From the NCBI GenBank assembly GCA_020073705.1, contig JAIQES010000008.1, positions 51,695-115,694 of the forward strand: a stretch of 64,000 nucleotides of DNA. Direction: 5' to 3'. The notes under the pieces are model-generated. The model was not told the DNA's origin, ran no database searches, and saw nothing but the letters and a program-made list of their open reading frames with translations. Every line of letters starts with the position of its first letter. The first letter of the stretch is position 1. The translations under genes and the position numbers were made by a program. This document shows, one piece after another, positions 50,552 through 59,764 of the stretch. Origin of the DNA: Terriglobia bacterium (lineage in GTDB: Bacteria; Acidobacteriota; Terriglobia; Acidiferrales; UBA7541).

Positions 50552-52876
50552 ATGCGCAATAGTGAAGCGCAACGATATGCGCGGTGGTCAGCGGCTTTGG
50601 CGATCCTGCTCGCCGTTGTCGTGGCCGGCGTGTATCTGCGGCGCGTTTGGCAGGTTAAACAGGCGGAGAAGAAGGCGCCGCCTGCGGTACCGGCCACCGT
50701 CGAGCAGCGCTCGGCTGAGTTTTCCTTCTCCAAGGTCGAAGGCCAGCGGACGATTTATACGGTGCGGGCCTCGCGTGCGACGGAATTCAAGGAAGGCAGC
50801 CGCAACCTCCTGGAAGATGTTTCCATCACCGTGTACGGGAAAAAGGGCGACCGCAACGACACGCTCAGCACCCGTGCCTGTGACTTTATTTCGGACACAG
50901 GGGAAATCAGTTGTGCAGGGGAAGTCCAGATCAACCTGCAGGCGAGCGGCGCCGCTCCCGCTAACGCCATTCAGGTCGTAACCTCCGGCGTTTCGTTTGA
51001 CCAGCATACCGGCGAGGCGCGGACGGACAAGCCGGTAACGTTCCGCTGGCCGGCTGGAGAAGGCCGTGCCATCGGCGTGCGCTATGATTCAAACAACGGA
51101 ACGCTGTACCTGGAGCGCGATGTTGAGATGACGATGACGGTTTCATCGCTTGGTCTTTCCGAGAAAACCATGACATCGCCGGAACAATCTCTCCATCTGA
51201 CGGGCAGCAGCCTGACATTTCGCCGCGAATCGCGCACGGTGCTGGTGCAGGGGGACGTCCGTGCGCAGCAGACAACGCATGAGCTTTCCGCCGAGAGTCT
51301 GCTCATGGAACTCGACACTTCGTTTCACGCACGGCATTTAGTTGCCAGCGGTCACCCGCGGTTTCACGATTCGGACGTTCAAGGTCCGATATTGCTCGAT
51401 GCGGACGAAATCTCCGCCGGGTTGAGGCTTGACGGATCGGTTGATCCGATCGTTGCGACGGGAAACGTCCACGGCACCCGAAACACGCCCGCGGGTGAGG
51501 ATGAGATAGATGCCGGACACCTCCAGATGGACCTTGGCACCCGCCGGAACGTGCCTCGCCTTCTTACGGCCGGTGGCGGGGTCACTTTGATTTCTCGCGG
51601 GGCTACGGCTGCCGCCGGGACGCGCCGCGTTGAAAGCGAAGCCCTGGAAATACACTTTTTGAACAATTCCGGGCCAGGTCCGGCGAGGCTCGAAAGCGTG
51701 AACACGCTCGCCCCCGCGCGCGTCGAATGGCAAAACACTTCGATGGCCGGCGGAAAGCCCGTCAAGCAAACGATGCGGATGAACGGAAAGCAGATGAACC
51801 TGCGGTTCGACGGGCAGAATCAACTGCAACAACTGGTAAGTTCGGGAGGCGTAGAAGTCACGCGCCATCTCGGGGATGGACCGGAGCAGACCACGGCATC
51901 GCGCGAACTCACGGCGAAGTTTAGCGGCGCCGGTGAGTGGTCCGCGGTCGATCAAATTGGTAATGTGCGCTTTCGCGAGGGATTGCGTGGCGGACAAGGA
52001 GATCGCGCGCACTTGGATCGAGCCACGAATACGACCACGCTCAGCGGCTCGGTGATCCTTACCGATGCAAACATGCGCACAACGGCACAGTCGGCGATCT
52101 TCACCCAGGGTTCGAATGAACTGCGTGCGGATGGAAACGTGCTAACCACGGAGTTGCGCCCAGGGACGGGGAGCTTTTCGAACTTCGCGCCGGAACCCGC
52201 CCACGTTTCAGCGGAGCATCTGGTTGCCGACACGGCGCGCGGGCACGCCGTCTATTCCGGGAACGGCAGGTTGTGGCAAGGGCAGTCGGTGATCGAGGCT
52301 GACACAATCGAATTGGACAGCCCAACACATATCCTGGTCGCTCGCGGGAAGGTGCGGGGAGTATTCCCCCAGGCGGCATGGAGTCCGGTGGCCAGCCAAT
52401 CAGCCGTGCAGACAGCGAGCCGAACTCCCAGCAGAACACCGAGCCAGCCTGGACATCCACAAACAGATCTGGGACATGTGCGGGGAGGCTTGCTGACCTA
52501 TTGGGATACAGAGTCGCGTGCCAGGGTAGAACAGGATGCCAGGTCCGACTCCTCGCAAGGCTCGATCCAAGCCGACCAGATAGACCTGTATTTTTCCGCG
52601 GCGGGTGCCGTGAATGCTACTCAACAACTTTCGCGAGCGGTGGCGACCGGAAACGTGGCTGTTCGACAGGAGGACCGCCGGGGCACCTCAAATCGGGCCG
52701 AATACACGGCAGCGGAAGGCAAGTTCATTCTTTCGGGGGGGAAACCAACACTGTATGACTCAACTGGAGACACGACCACGGGTCGTCAATTGACCTTCTT
52801 TTTTGCGGATGATAGGATCGTTGTGGATTCGGAGGAAGGCTTGCGAACTGTTACGCTACACCGGGTCGAGAAATGA
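50552..52876 (+). CDS. Fused LptC-LptA lipopolysaccharide export protein
   Basis: Start at ATG 50552; 774 residues. N-terminus MRNSEAQRYARWSAALAILL gives a membrane anchor near 12-28 as in LptC, followed by the LptC beta-jellyroll (AEFSFSKVEGQRTIYTVRAS, ACDFISDTGEISCAGEVQIN). Beyond residue about 180 come repeated OstA/LptA strands (RKNVPRLLTAGGG-like units, ARTDKPVTFRWPAGEGRAI, VLVQGDVRAQQTTH, AVATGNVAVRQEDRR) for several hundred residues. Together they form the periplasmic bridge for LPS between LptBFG and LptD. lptB follows after six bases, making one unit. LptC and LptA are usually separate genes; here they are joined, with a long OstA-repeat region. Confidence 0.82.
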   Translation: MRNSEAQRYARWSAALAILLAVVVAGVYLRRVWQVKQAEKKAPPAVPATVEQRSAEFSFSKVEGQRTIYTVRASRATEFKEGSRNLLEDVSITVYGKKGDRNDTLSTRACDFISDTGEISCAGEVQINLQASGAAPANAIQVVTSGVSFDQHTGEARTDKPVTFRWPAGEGRAIGVRYDSNNGTLYLERDVEMTMTVSSLGLSEKTMTSPEQSLHLTGSSLTFRRESRTVLVQGDVRAQQTTHELSAESLLMELDTSFHARHLVASGHPRFHDSDVQGPILLDADEISAGLRLDGSVDPIVATGNVHGTRNTPAGEDEIDAGHLQMDLGTRRNVPRLLTAGGGVTLISRGATAAAGTRRVESEALEIHFLNNSGPGPARLESVNTLAPARVEWQNTSMAGGKPVKQTMRMNGKQMNLRFDGQNQLQQLVSSGGVEVTRHLGDGPEQTTASRELTAKFSGAGEWSAVDQIGNVRFREGLRGGQGDRAHLDRATNTTTLSGSVILTDANMRTTAQSAIFTQGSNELRADGNVLTTELRPGTGSFSNFAPEPAHVSAEHLVADTARGHAVYSGNGRLWQGQSVIEADTIELDSPTHILVARGKVRGVFPQAAWSPVASQSAVQTASRTPSRTPSQPGHPQTDLGHVRGGLLTYWDTESRARVEQDARSDSSQGSIQADQIDLYFSAAGAVNATQQLSRAVATGNVAVRQEDRRGTSNRAEYTAAEGKFILSGGKPTLYDSTGDTTTGRQLTFFFADDRIVVDSEEGLRTVTLHRVEK

Positions 52877-52882
52877 CGTGGT

Positions 52883-53608
52883 ATGCTCAAGCTCCAAGCC
52901 GTCGAGCTCAGCAAATCATATCGCGGGCGTAAAGTCGTAGATGACCTTGACCTGGAGATCAGGCAGGGCGAAGTAGTCGGGCTTTTGGGTCCCAACGGCG
53001 CAGGGAAGACCACGACGTTTTACATCCTGGTAGGTTTGGCCCGGCCGGATTCCGGGCGCGTCCTTCTAAACGGGGACGACATTACCGACCTCCCCATGTA
53101 CCTCCGGGCCCGAAGCGGCATCAGCTATTTGCCCCAGGAGCCTTCGGTTTTCCGCCAACTGACAGTCGAAGAGAACTTGTTGGCGGTGCTGGAAACTCTG
53201 CCGTTAACGGCGGAACAGCAGCGCGACCGGCTTGAGGAATTGCTGGCACAGATGAAATTGGAGACCATTCGACACAACGGAGCTTATACGTTATCAGGTG
53301 GCGAGCGGCGGCGGTTGGAAATCACGCGATCGCTCGTACTTGAGCCCGCCTTTATTTTGCTGGATGAGCCGTTTTCAGGAATCGACCCATTGACAGTGAC
53401 GGACATCCAGAAAATCATCAGCGACCTGAGCCGTGAAGGAATCGGCGTGCTAGTTACCGACCACCAAGTGCGCGAGACATTGAGCGTCACCGATCGCGCC
53501 TACATTGTCCAAAACGGCAAAGTTCTCGCCGCTGGGACCCCCGCCGACCTCAGCAGCAATTCCGAAGTCCGCCGAGTCTATCTTGGCGATCATTTCCGTT
53601 TGAACTGA
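52883..53608 (+). CDS. lptB: LPS export ABC ATPase LptB
   Basis: This 241-residue ABC ATPase has Walker [11 protein letters not shown] at 36-45, Q-loop [13 protein letters not shown], signature [11 protein letters not shown], Walker [14 protein letters not shown] and H-switch [10 protein letters not shown]. The [14 protein letters not shown]-loop and the C-terminal [14 protein letters not shown] are hallmarks of LptB. It powers the LptBFG transporter that extracts LPS from the inner membrane. Membrane partners LptF/G are not in the window. Start ATG six bases after lptCA's stop. rpoN starts five bases downstream, the order lptB-rpoN seen in many Gram-negatives. Confidence 0.95.
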   Translation: MLKLQAVELSKSYRGRKVVDDLDLEIRQGEVVGLLGPNGAGKTTTFYILVGLARPDSGRVLLNGDDITDLPMYLRARSGISYLPQEPSVFRQLTVEENLLAVLETLPLTAEQQRDRLEELLAQMKLETIRHNGAYTLSGGERRRLEITRSLVLEPAFILLDEPFSGIDPLTVTDIQKIISDLSREGIGVLVTDHQVRETLSVTDRAYIVQNGKVLAAGTPADLSSNSEVRRVYLGDHFRLN

Positions 53609-53613
53609 CTCCC

Positions 53614-55116
53614 ATGAACTGGCTGCAGCCAAAACTTCACCTACGGGTCGCGCAAAAGCAGATCCTTACGCCTGGTCTGGTTCAGATGGTGAGTGTGCTG
53701 GCGCTCAATCGTCTCGAGCTCCGGGAGATGATCAACCAGGAGATGGTCGAAAACCCGGTGCTGGAAGAACTGTCCGATGACCCGGTCACTACCGAGGATT
53801 ACAGCGACGAAGCCTTTTTGAAGGCTGAAACCGAAAAAGTCCCCGAGACTGAGCCCGCCAACCCCTTTGACGAATTCGACGTCGCCTCGTTTTTCAACCA
53901 ATATTTGGACAGTGGTGGAGGCAATGCAGATCGCGGCGAACGCGAGGTCATCGAGCGCCCCTCGTTCGAAAAATTTCTTTCCTCGGCTCAGGGGCTTTCC
54001 GAGCATCTCACCTGGCAATTGAGCGTGACCGTCTGCAACGATACGGTGCGGGAAATTGCGGACGCGATCATCGGCAACCTCGATGAGAATGGCTATCTGA
54101 CGGCGTCGCTCGAAGAGATTTCGCAGAACGGAAAGTACTCGATGGAAGATGTCGAGGAAGCGCTGGCCGTCGTGCAGGAATTTGATCCGTTGGGCGTGGC
54201 GTCTCGCAACTTGCGGGAATGCCTGCTGACGCAGCTTCGCACTCTTGATTCGCAGAACGCGCTCGCGCAGCAAATCGTTTCCGAATGTCTGCCGAAGCGC
54301 CCTTTGGCGGCAAGCGAAGCCGAAGAGCAGAATCCAGAGACCCCGTTGGCGCGGTTGTTGCAGGCGAACCAGTTGAAGGAGATTGCGCGGGCGCTAAACC
54401 GCCCGGTGGAGCTGGTCAAGCGCGCCGTGGACGTGATCAAGAAGCTCGATCCGCGCCCCGGCCTGCGCTACAACAAGACGCAACCAAGGCTGGTCGAGCC
54501 GGATGTGTACTTCCGCAAAGTCGACGACCAGTGGCAGGTTTTTATGAACGACGACGACGTGCCGCAACTGCGCCTTTCTCCCGTGTATCGCCGGCTGCTG
54601 GCGCGCGACGCCGCCGACCGCGAGGTCCGCAATTACGTCAAGGAACGTTTTACTGCTGCGCTGCAGTTAATGAAGAGCATCGAGCAGCGGAAGCATACCA
54701 TCCTGCGCGTCTGCCAAATTATCATCCAGAGGCAACACGAATTCCTCGATCACGGCGCCGACCGGCTCAAGCCGATGATGATCAAGGAGGTCGCGGAAGA
54801 AGTCGGCGTGCACCCTTCCACGGTAAGCCGGGCGGTATCGAGCAAGTACGCGCATACCCCCCAGGGCGTAATCGAACTGCGATCATTCTTTTCCGAGTCT
54901 GTCAACGGTCCGGAAGGCGACAACATGTCGCTGCAGACGCTGAAGCGGCTGGTGAAGAAAATGATCGAGGAAGAGGACACGGCGCACCCGCTGACCGACG
55001 ACCTGATCGCCAAGAAACTCGACGAGGCCGGCATTCACGTCACCCGGCGAACCGTCGCGAAATACCGCGAAGACCTCCACATTCCAAGCACACACCAGCG
55101 CCGGGTAAGGGCATAG
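53614..55116 (+). CDS. rpoN: RNA polymerase sigma-54 factor
   Basis: This 500-residue protein has the Gln/Leu-rich activator-interacting region I (RVAQKQILTPGLVQMVSVLA), a core-binding region about 120-320 with NLDENGYLT, the helix-turn-helix EEVGVHPSTVSRAVSSKYAH, and the diagnostic RpoN box TRRTVAKYREDLHIPS at the end. Sigma-54 directs RNA polymerase to -24/-12 promoters and needs enhancer-binding ATPases for melting. Downstream of rpoN one expects hpf and ptsN, but here rapZ follows directly. Confidence 0.97.
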   Translation: MNWLQPKLHLRVAQKQILTPGLVQMVSVLALNRLELREMINQEMVENPVLEELSDDPVTTEDYSDEAFLKAETEKVPETEPANPFDEFDVASFFNQYLDSGGGNADRGEREVIERPSFEKFLSSAQGLSEHLTWQLSVTVCNDTVREIADAIIGNLDENGYLTASLEEISQNGKYSMEDVEEALAVVQEFDPLGVASRNLRECLLTQLRTLDSQNALAQQIVSECLPKRPLAASEAEEQNPETPLARLLQANQLKEIARALNRPVELVKRAVDVIKKLDPRPGLRYNKTQPRLVEPDVYFRKVDDQWQVFMNDDDVPQLRLSPVYRRLLARDAADREVRNYVKERFTAALQLMKSIEQRKHTILRVCQIIIQRQHEFLDHGADRLKPMMIKEVAEEVGVHPSTVSRAVSSKYAHTPQGVIELRSFFSESVNGPEGDNMSLQTLKRLVKKMIEEEDTAHPLTDDLIAKKLDEAGIHVTRRTVAKYREDLHIPSTHQRRVRA

Positions 55117-55126
55117 GCCGAATCCT

Positions 55127-56002
55127 GTGAAGCGCCGATCCGCGCGCGATGCCCGGCAACTGGTGATTCTCACCGGGCTGAGTGGCTCGGGCAAGAGCAC
55201 CGTCCTCAAAACCTTCGAGGACCTCGGTTTCTATTGCGTCGATAATCTCCCAGTTGCGTTGATACCCACGTTCAGCGAACTGCACATGCAGGCCGGTGGT
55301 GAAATTCAACGCGCGGCTCTGATGGTGGATGCACGCGAGGGAGAACAGCTCGAAAGACTTCCAGCCATCCTCCGGCACTTGCGCGCGGAGGGCCCCGCGA
55401 CACTCGTTTTCATTGAGGCCGGTGAGGAGGCTTTGCTGCGGCGGTTCAGCGAGACGCGACGGCCCCACCCGCTCGGACACAACCGTCCGGTGCGAGAAGG
55501 GCTGCGGCGCGAGCGAGTCTTGATGGAGCCGATCCGGAAGTTGGCCGACGTCGTCATCGATACGACCAAGTTCAATGTCCACGAGTTGCGTCAGTTCGTC
55601 ATGCACCGGTTCCAGAAGTCGGACCGCCGGCCGATGATGGTTGCCATGGTGAGTTTCGGTTATAAATATGGGATTCCGGCCGACGCCGACCTTGTATTTG
55701 ACGTGCGTTTTCTGCCGAATCCTCATTTCATTCCGCGGCTGCGCAAGTTTTCCGGACGCAGCCCGCGCATCGTCCGCTATATCCGCTCCTTCCCTCAAAC
55801 CGGTGAGTTTTTGCGGCGCGTCGAAGGATTGCTGACCTATCTGATCCCGCACTACATCGGCGAGGGGAAGAGCTACCTGACGATCGCGTTTGGCTGCACC
55901 GGCGGGCGGCATCGCTCAGTCATGCTGGCGGAAGCCGTGCACAAGACCCTGCACCGGCGGGGTTACGCCTCTAAAGTGATGCACCGCGACCTCCATAAAT
56001 AA
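55127..56002 (+). CDS. rapZ: RapZ family nucleotide-binding protein
   Basis: Start is GTG 55127, ten bases after the rpoN stop; 291 residues. Walker A GLSGSGKST sits at 17-25. Downstream landmarks of the RapZ/YvcJ family are YCVDNLPVALIPTF, MVDAREGEQL, RRFSETRRPHPL, and the C-terminal GCTGGRHRSVMLAEAVHK, where RapZ binds its small RNA or peptide ligands. In Escherichia coli it controls glucosamine-6-phosphate synthase by guiding sRNA decay. The protein is known to bind NTP; the role in this lineage is not established. Confidence 0.95.
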   Translation: MKRRSARDARQLVILTGLSGSGKSTVLKTFEDLGFYCVDNLPVALIPTFSELHMQAGGEIQRAALMVDAREGEQLERLPAILRHLRAEGPATLVFIEAGEEALLRRFSETRRPHPLGHNRPVREGLRRERVLMEPIRKLADVVIDTTKFNVHELRQFVMHRFQKSDRRPMMVAMVSFGYKYGIPADADLVFDVRFLPNPHFIPRLRKFSGRSPRIVRYIRSFPQTGEFLRRVEGLLTYLIPHYIGEGKSYLTIAFGCTGGRHRSVMLAEAVHKTLHRRGYASKVMHRDLHK

Positions 56003-56111
56003 ATAGAGGACAAATAGGGCTCGGGCGCGGCGGCTTGACAAATGAACGGGCGATTCGTAGCGTACTAAAACTTGCAGTCGTGGTGGGATTTCCAGGGGAC
56101 CTGGATTTTAT

Positions 56112-57962
56112 TTGAAGCAACGCGGAGAACTCGGCCAGTTGTTGCAATACATCAAGCCGTACCGGATGCGGCTTGTGACGGGCATTGTGTCGCTTGCCAT
56201 AGTTGGCCTCGCCGAAGGGTTGATCGCGCTGATGATCACGCCCATCTTTGACCGAGTGCTCAACCCCAGCGCTCCCGATACCAGACTCTTGCTGATCAGA
56301 AATCCCTTCACGCAACAGGCGGTTTACCTGAACTCCTTTCTTCCTCGCCAGATTCACAGTGTCGGAACAATGTTCGCCATCGCAATTCTCGTCGTATTCA
56401 TTGGCAAAGGGATTGCGGAATTTTTTGGCAACACCCAAGTGCAATACGCAGGCATTGCCGGCGTCACCGATTTCAGGAATCATGTTTACGCGAAGGTTAT
56501 CCGTCAGCCCATAGGTTTCTTTCAATATCATCCGACCGGACGAGTGATATCCACTGTCATCAATGACGTGGAGCGGGTCAGGAACACGTTTTCGGAGTAC
56601 CTGTCGATCGGTTTCCGGCAAATCTTCACGCTTTTTTTCCTGTTAGTCGTCCTGCTCGGGACCAGTTGGAAAATGACTCTAGGTTCGTTCGTGCTGCTGC
56701 CGCTGGTGGTCTGGCCGGTGAGGACCTTGGGCAAGCGCATCCGGCGCTCGACTGAAAATATCCAGTCCGGCATCGGCATGTTGAGCCAGATCGTAGCGGA
56801 GACGGTCAGCGGGAACCGCGTGGTGAAGGCCTTCGGGATGGAGACCTTCGAGATCGAAAAGTTCCGTGAATCCTCGCGCCGCCTCCTGCGCGAAAACATG
56901 CGGTGGATTCGCGCGTGTGTCGCCACTTCTCCGCTGATGGATCTGCTCGGCGCCGTCGTGATCGTCCTGGTGCTGATGTACGCCCGTGTGCAAATCAAGC
57001 ACGGCGCCATGACAGCGGGAATCTTCGTCACGTTTGTCTACGCGCTGTTCAAATCCTACGAGCCCGTGAAGGGACTGAGCGCGGTCTATCAACAATTCGA
57101 ACAGGCGTTCGGAGCAACCAATAGGGTCTTCGAATATCTCGGTCTGGCAGAGGAGCCAGCGGAGGAACCCGGGGTGCGGGTGCTGCCTCCGTTTTCGCAA
57201 ATCGTGGAATTCGACCGCGTGAGTTTCGGATACGATCGGGAGACGCCGATTCTGCGGGGTGTGTCGCTGAAGGCGCGCGCGGGAGAAGTGATCGCGATTG
57301 TCGGCTCCAGCGGGGCGGGCAAGACCACGCTGGTAAACCTGTTGCCGCGGTTCTACGCGGTGAATTCAGGTGCGGTGCGGCTGGACGGCATGGATGTGCG
57401 CGACGTGACGCTGCGTTCCCTGCGCGAGCAGATGGCGATTGTGACGCAGGAAACGATCCTGTTCAATGACACGGTCTGGAACAACATTTGCTACGGGCGT
57501 CCCGGTCTGCCGAAACAGCGTGTGGAAGCCGCGGCTACCGCGGCGCTGGCGCATGACTTCATCCTGGAGCTGCCGCAGGGTTATCAGACCGTGCTCGGCG
57601 AGCGTGGCCAGCGGTTGAGCGGCGGGCAGCGGCAGCGCATCGCGATCGCACGGGCAATTTTGAAGAATTCACCGATCTTGATTCTGGACGAGGCGACGTC
57701 GGAACTCGACTCCGAATCCGAGATGCTCGTGCAGCGCGCGCTTTCGAATTTGATGATGGGGCGCACCGCGTTTGTCATCGCGCATCGCCTTTCGACGATC
57801 CGCCGGGCGGACAAGATCATCGTGCTCGAAGACGGCTCGATCGCGGAGGTGGGCACGCATCAGGAACTCCTCGCGCGCGGCGGCACGTACGCCCGTCTCT
57901 ACGAAATGCAATTCGCCGGTGCAGATGAAGTGGCGGCTCCTGCACCGAAGGTGAAGGGATGA
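56112..57962 (+). CDS. msbA: Lipid A ABC exporter, MsbA-like
   Basis: This 616-residue half-transporter begins at TTG 56112; no nearby ATG gives a full N-terminus. Transmembrane domain residues about 20-310 have six helices. The nucleotide-binding domain has Walker A GSSGAGKTT (TLVNLL), Q-loop IVTQETILFNDTVWNN, signature LSGGQRQRIAI and Walker B ILILDEATSELD; the D-loop reads SELD instead of the usual SALD. It probably flips lipid A-core across the inner membrane. It overlaps the next gene by four bases (ATGA). Confidence 0.87.
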   Translation: MKQRGELGQLLQYIKPYRMRLVTGIVSLAIVGLAEGLIALMITPIFDRVLNPSAPDTRLLLIRNPFTQQAVYLNSFLPRQIHSVGTMFAIAILVVFIGKGIAEFFGNTQVQYAGIAGVTDFRNHVYAKVIRQPIGFFQYHPTGRVISTVINDVERVRNTFSEYLSIGFRQIFTLFFLLVVLLGTSWKMTLGSFVLLPLVVWPVRTLGKRIRRSTENIQSGIGMLSQIVAETVSGNRVVKAFGMETFEIEKFRESSRRLLRENMRWIRACVATSPLMDLLGAVVIVLVLMYARVQIKHGAMTAGIFVTFVYALFKSYEPVKGLSAVYQQFEQAFGATNRVFEYLGLAEEPAEEPGVRVLPPFSQIVEFDRVSFGYDRETPILRGVSLKARAGEVIAIVGSSGAGKTTLVNLLPRFYAVNSGAVRLDGMDVRDVTLRSLREQMAIVTQETILFNDTVWNNICYGRPGLPKQRVEAAATAALAHDFILELPQGYQTVLGERGQRLSGGQRQRIAIARAILKNSPILILDEATSELDSESEMLVQRALSNLMMGRTAFVIAHRLSTIRRADKIIVLEDGSIAEVGTHQELLARGGTYARLYEMQFAGADEVAAPAPKVKG

Positions 57963-58888
57963 AGGCCGCCGTTGCCCCTACTGGGATTCGTTCCATGACA
58001 GGCTTCGCGCAGGCGCGCATCGACCGCGATGGCAGGTCGCTGCGGATTAACTTGCGTAGCGTCAATCACCGTTTTCTCGATCTTCATCTTCGAATGCCGG
58101 ACGGTTTTGAAGTGTTCGAATCGCGCGCCCGGCAGGCGATCCGGAACCGCTTGCGGCGGGGTCACGTGGACGTGAACGTCTATTACGAGCCGGCCGGTCC
58201 GGCCGCCGTCGAAGTCAATCACGAAGTGGCCGAGGCTTATATGAAGGCAGTGGAAGAATTGCGGCGGCAGTTCGGCGTGAAGACCGAACCGGACTTGATT
58301 GCTCTGTTTCGATTGCCGGGTGTTGTGGCCGCGCCGGGAGCGGCCAGCGAGTTGCAGAACGAAGAAGCGCAGGAGCGGCTTGGCGCGCAGTTGGAGGCAT
58401 GCCTGGAACAGGCGCTCGGAAGGCTGGAAACGATGCGCAGCTCCGAAGGCCAGACACTCGCCACGGAAATGCAGGGGGTGCTCGCGCGGATTGTGGAAAA
58501 GACGGCTGAGATTGAGTCGCTGGCGGAACGCCTGCGTCCCGCCTTCGCGCGCCGGCTCGAATCGAAGTTGAACGAACTGCTGAACGGTGTACAGGTGGAT
58601 CCGTCCCGGCTGGCGCAGGAGGCCGCGTTGCTGGCGGAGCGCAGCGACGTGAGCGAGGAGCTGGCGCGCTTGCGCAGCCACGTGGAACAATTTCAAAAAT
58701 TGCTCGGTAGTGCGGGCGAAGTCGGCAAGAAGCTCGATTTCCTTTTGCAGGAAATGCAGCGGGAAGCCAATACGCTGCTCTCCAAGACCCCCGGAGTGGA
58801 GTCCGAGGGCCTGGCGATTACCGGCTTCGCGCTCGAAGTCAAATCGGATATCGAGAAACTCCGCGAACAGGCGCAGAACGTCGAATGA
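57959..58888 (+). CDS. yicC: YicC family endoribonuclease
   Basis: 309 residues; ATG inside the msbA stop (ATGA). N-terminal YicC domain: RSMTGFAQARI, LRINLRSVNHRFLDLHLRMP, NRLRRGHVDVNVYYEP. C-terminal DUF1732: LGSAGEVGKKLDFLLQEMQR, EANTLLSKTPGVESEGLAI, and the last helix of Glu/Lys-rich residues. The family contains metal-dependent endoribonucleases acting on structured RNA in the experimentally studied cases. Its stop overlaps gmk (ATGA). yicC-gmk-rpoZ is a widely conserved order. Confidence 0.92.
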   Translation: MKAAVAPTGIRSMTGFAQARIDRDGRSLRINLRSVNHRFLDLHLRMPDGFEVFESRARQAIRNRLRRGHVDVNVYYEPAGPAAVEVNHEVAEAYMKAVEELRRQFGVKTEPDLIALFRLPGVVAAPGAASELQNEEAQERLGAQLEACLEQALGRLETMRSSEGQTLATEMQGVLARIVEKTAEIESLAERLRPAFARRLESKLNELLNGVQVDPSRLAQEAALLAERSDVSEELARLRSHVEQFQKLLGSAGEVGKKLDFLLQEMQREANTLLSKTPGVESEGLAITGFALEVKSDIEKLREQAQNVE

Positions 58889-59514
58889 CGATAGCCCATT
58901 CACAACAGCCGCTGGTGTTCATTGTTTCCGGGCCGTCCGGCTCGGGGAAGTCCACCTTGGTGGAGAAGATGTTGGAAGTTCCGGGGACGATGGTTTCCGT
59001 ATCGTGCACGACGCGGCCGCCGAGGGCCACCGAAAGTCCCGGAAAATGGTATGATTTTGTTTCGGAAGCCGAATTTGACCGCAGGGCCAGCCGCGGTGAG
59101 TTTCTCGAGTATGCGCGCGTCTTCGGCAAGCATCTTTACGGCACCCCGCGGCGGTGGTTAGAGGAAGCAGCGCGCCAGGGCCTGGACCTGGTGCTCGAAA
59201 TCGATGTACAGGGCGCCGAGCAGGTGAAACAGAAACTGCCTGCCGCGGTTGCAATTTTTATTCTGCCTCCTGCGCGGGAGGAGCTCGAGCGGCGATTGCG
59301 CGCCCGCGGCCAGGATTCGGAGGAAGCGATCAAGCGAAGGCTTGATCGAGCGCGGCAGGAAATTCAGCGTTACACGGAGTATGATTTTCTGGTTGTCAAT
59401 GATGACGTCGAGCGCGCTGGACGCGAAGTACAGGCGATTGCACTGGGCGCACGCTGCCTTCGCAGCCGCTTAAGCGAGCGCGCGCGCAAAATTCTAGAAT
59501 CTTTCGGGGGGTAG
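58885..59514 (+). CDS. gmk: Guanylate kinase
   Basis: 209 residues; P-loop SGPSGSGKSTLV at about 14-25, GMP-binding CTTRPPRATESPGKWYDFVS and GEFLEYARVFGKHLYGTPRR, then LVLEIDVQGAEQVKQKLPAA and IFILPPAREELERRLRARGQ in the lid and CORE domains. It phosphorylates GMP to GDP with ATP. Start ATG 58885 overlaps the yicC stop. It forms the yicC-gmk-rpoZ-coaBC unit of this window. Confidence 0.96.
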   Translation: MTIAHSQQPLVFIVSGPSGSGKSTLVEKMLEVPGTMVSVSCTTRPPRATESPGKWYDFVSEAEFDRRASRGEFLEYARVFGKHLYGTPRRWLEEAARQGLDLVLEIDVQGAEQVKQKLPAAVAIFILPPAREELERRLRARGQDSEEAIKRRLDRARQEIQRYTEYDFLVVNDDVERAGREVQAIALGARCLRSRLSERARKILESFGG

Positions 59515-59521
59515 GGATCTC

Positions 59522-59749
59522 ATGATGGTTGAGAGTCAGGCGCCAGATAGCAAGTTTGCATTTGTCGTGATTGCCGCCCGGCGGGCGCGGCAGTTGATGT
59601 TGGGAGCTTCGCCGCTGGTGGCAAATCCGCATTCCCACAAACCAACGCGGGTGGCGGTCGAGGAACTGCGCGCGGGTGTTCTCGAATTTCAGCTGCCCCA
59701 GATCCCGGGCGAGACTGACGACACGGAAGGGAAGCGGCGCAAGGAATAG
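59522..59749 (+). CDS. rpoZ: RNA polymerase omega subunit
   Basis: This 75-residue protein has two ATG codons at 59522 and 59525; either is possible, and GGGGGG lies ahead. The core FVVIAARRARQLMLG, then HKPTRVAVEELRAGVLEFQL matches omega: an ARRARQLM helix and the VA-x-EE end. It assists assembly and folding of the beta-prime subunit. The tail is acidic then basic (DDTEGKRRKE). The start of coaBC lies 15 bases on. Positions of omega between gmk and coaBC are common. Confidence 0.9.
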   Translation: MMVESQAPDSKFAFVVIAARRARQLMLGASPLVANPHSHKPTRVAVEELRAGVLEFQLPQIPGETDDTEGKRRKE

Positions 59750-59764
59750 TGCGTCCGGACGTCC

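Noticed and set aside
54285..55130. 281-aa plus frame inside rpoN
   Set aside because: Out-of-frame shadow of rpoN's C-terminal half; the RpoN box is in the other frame.
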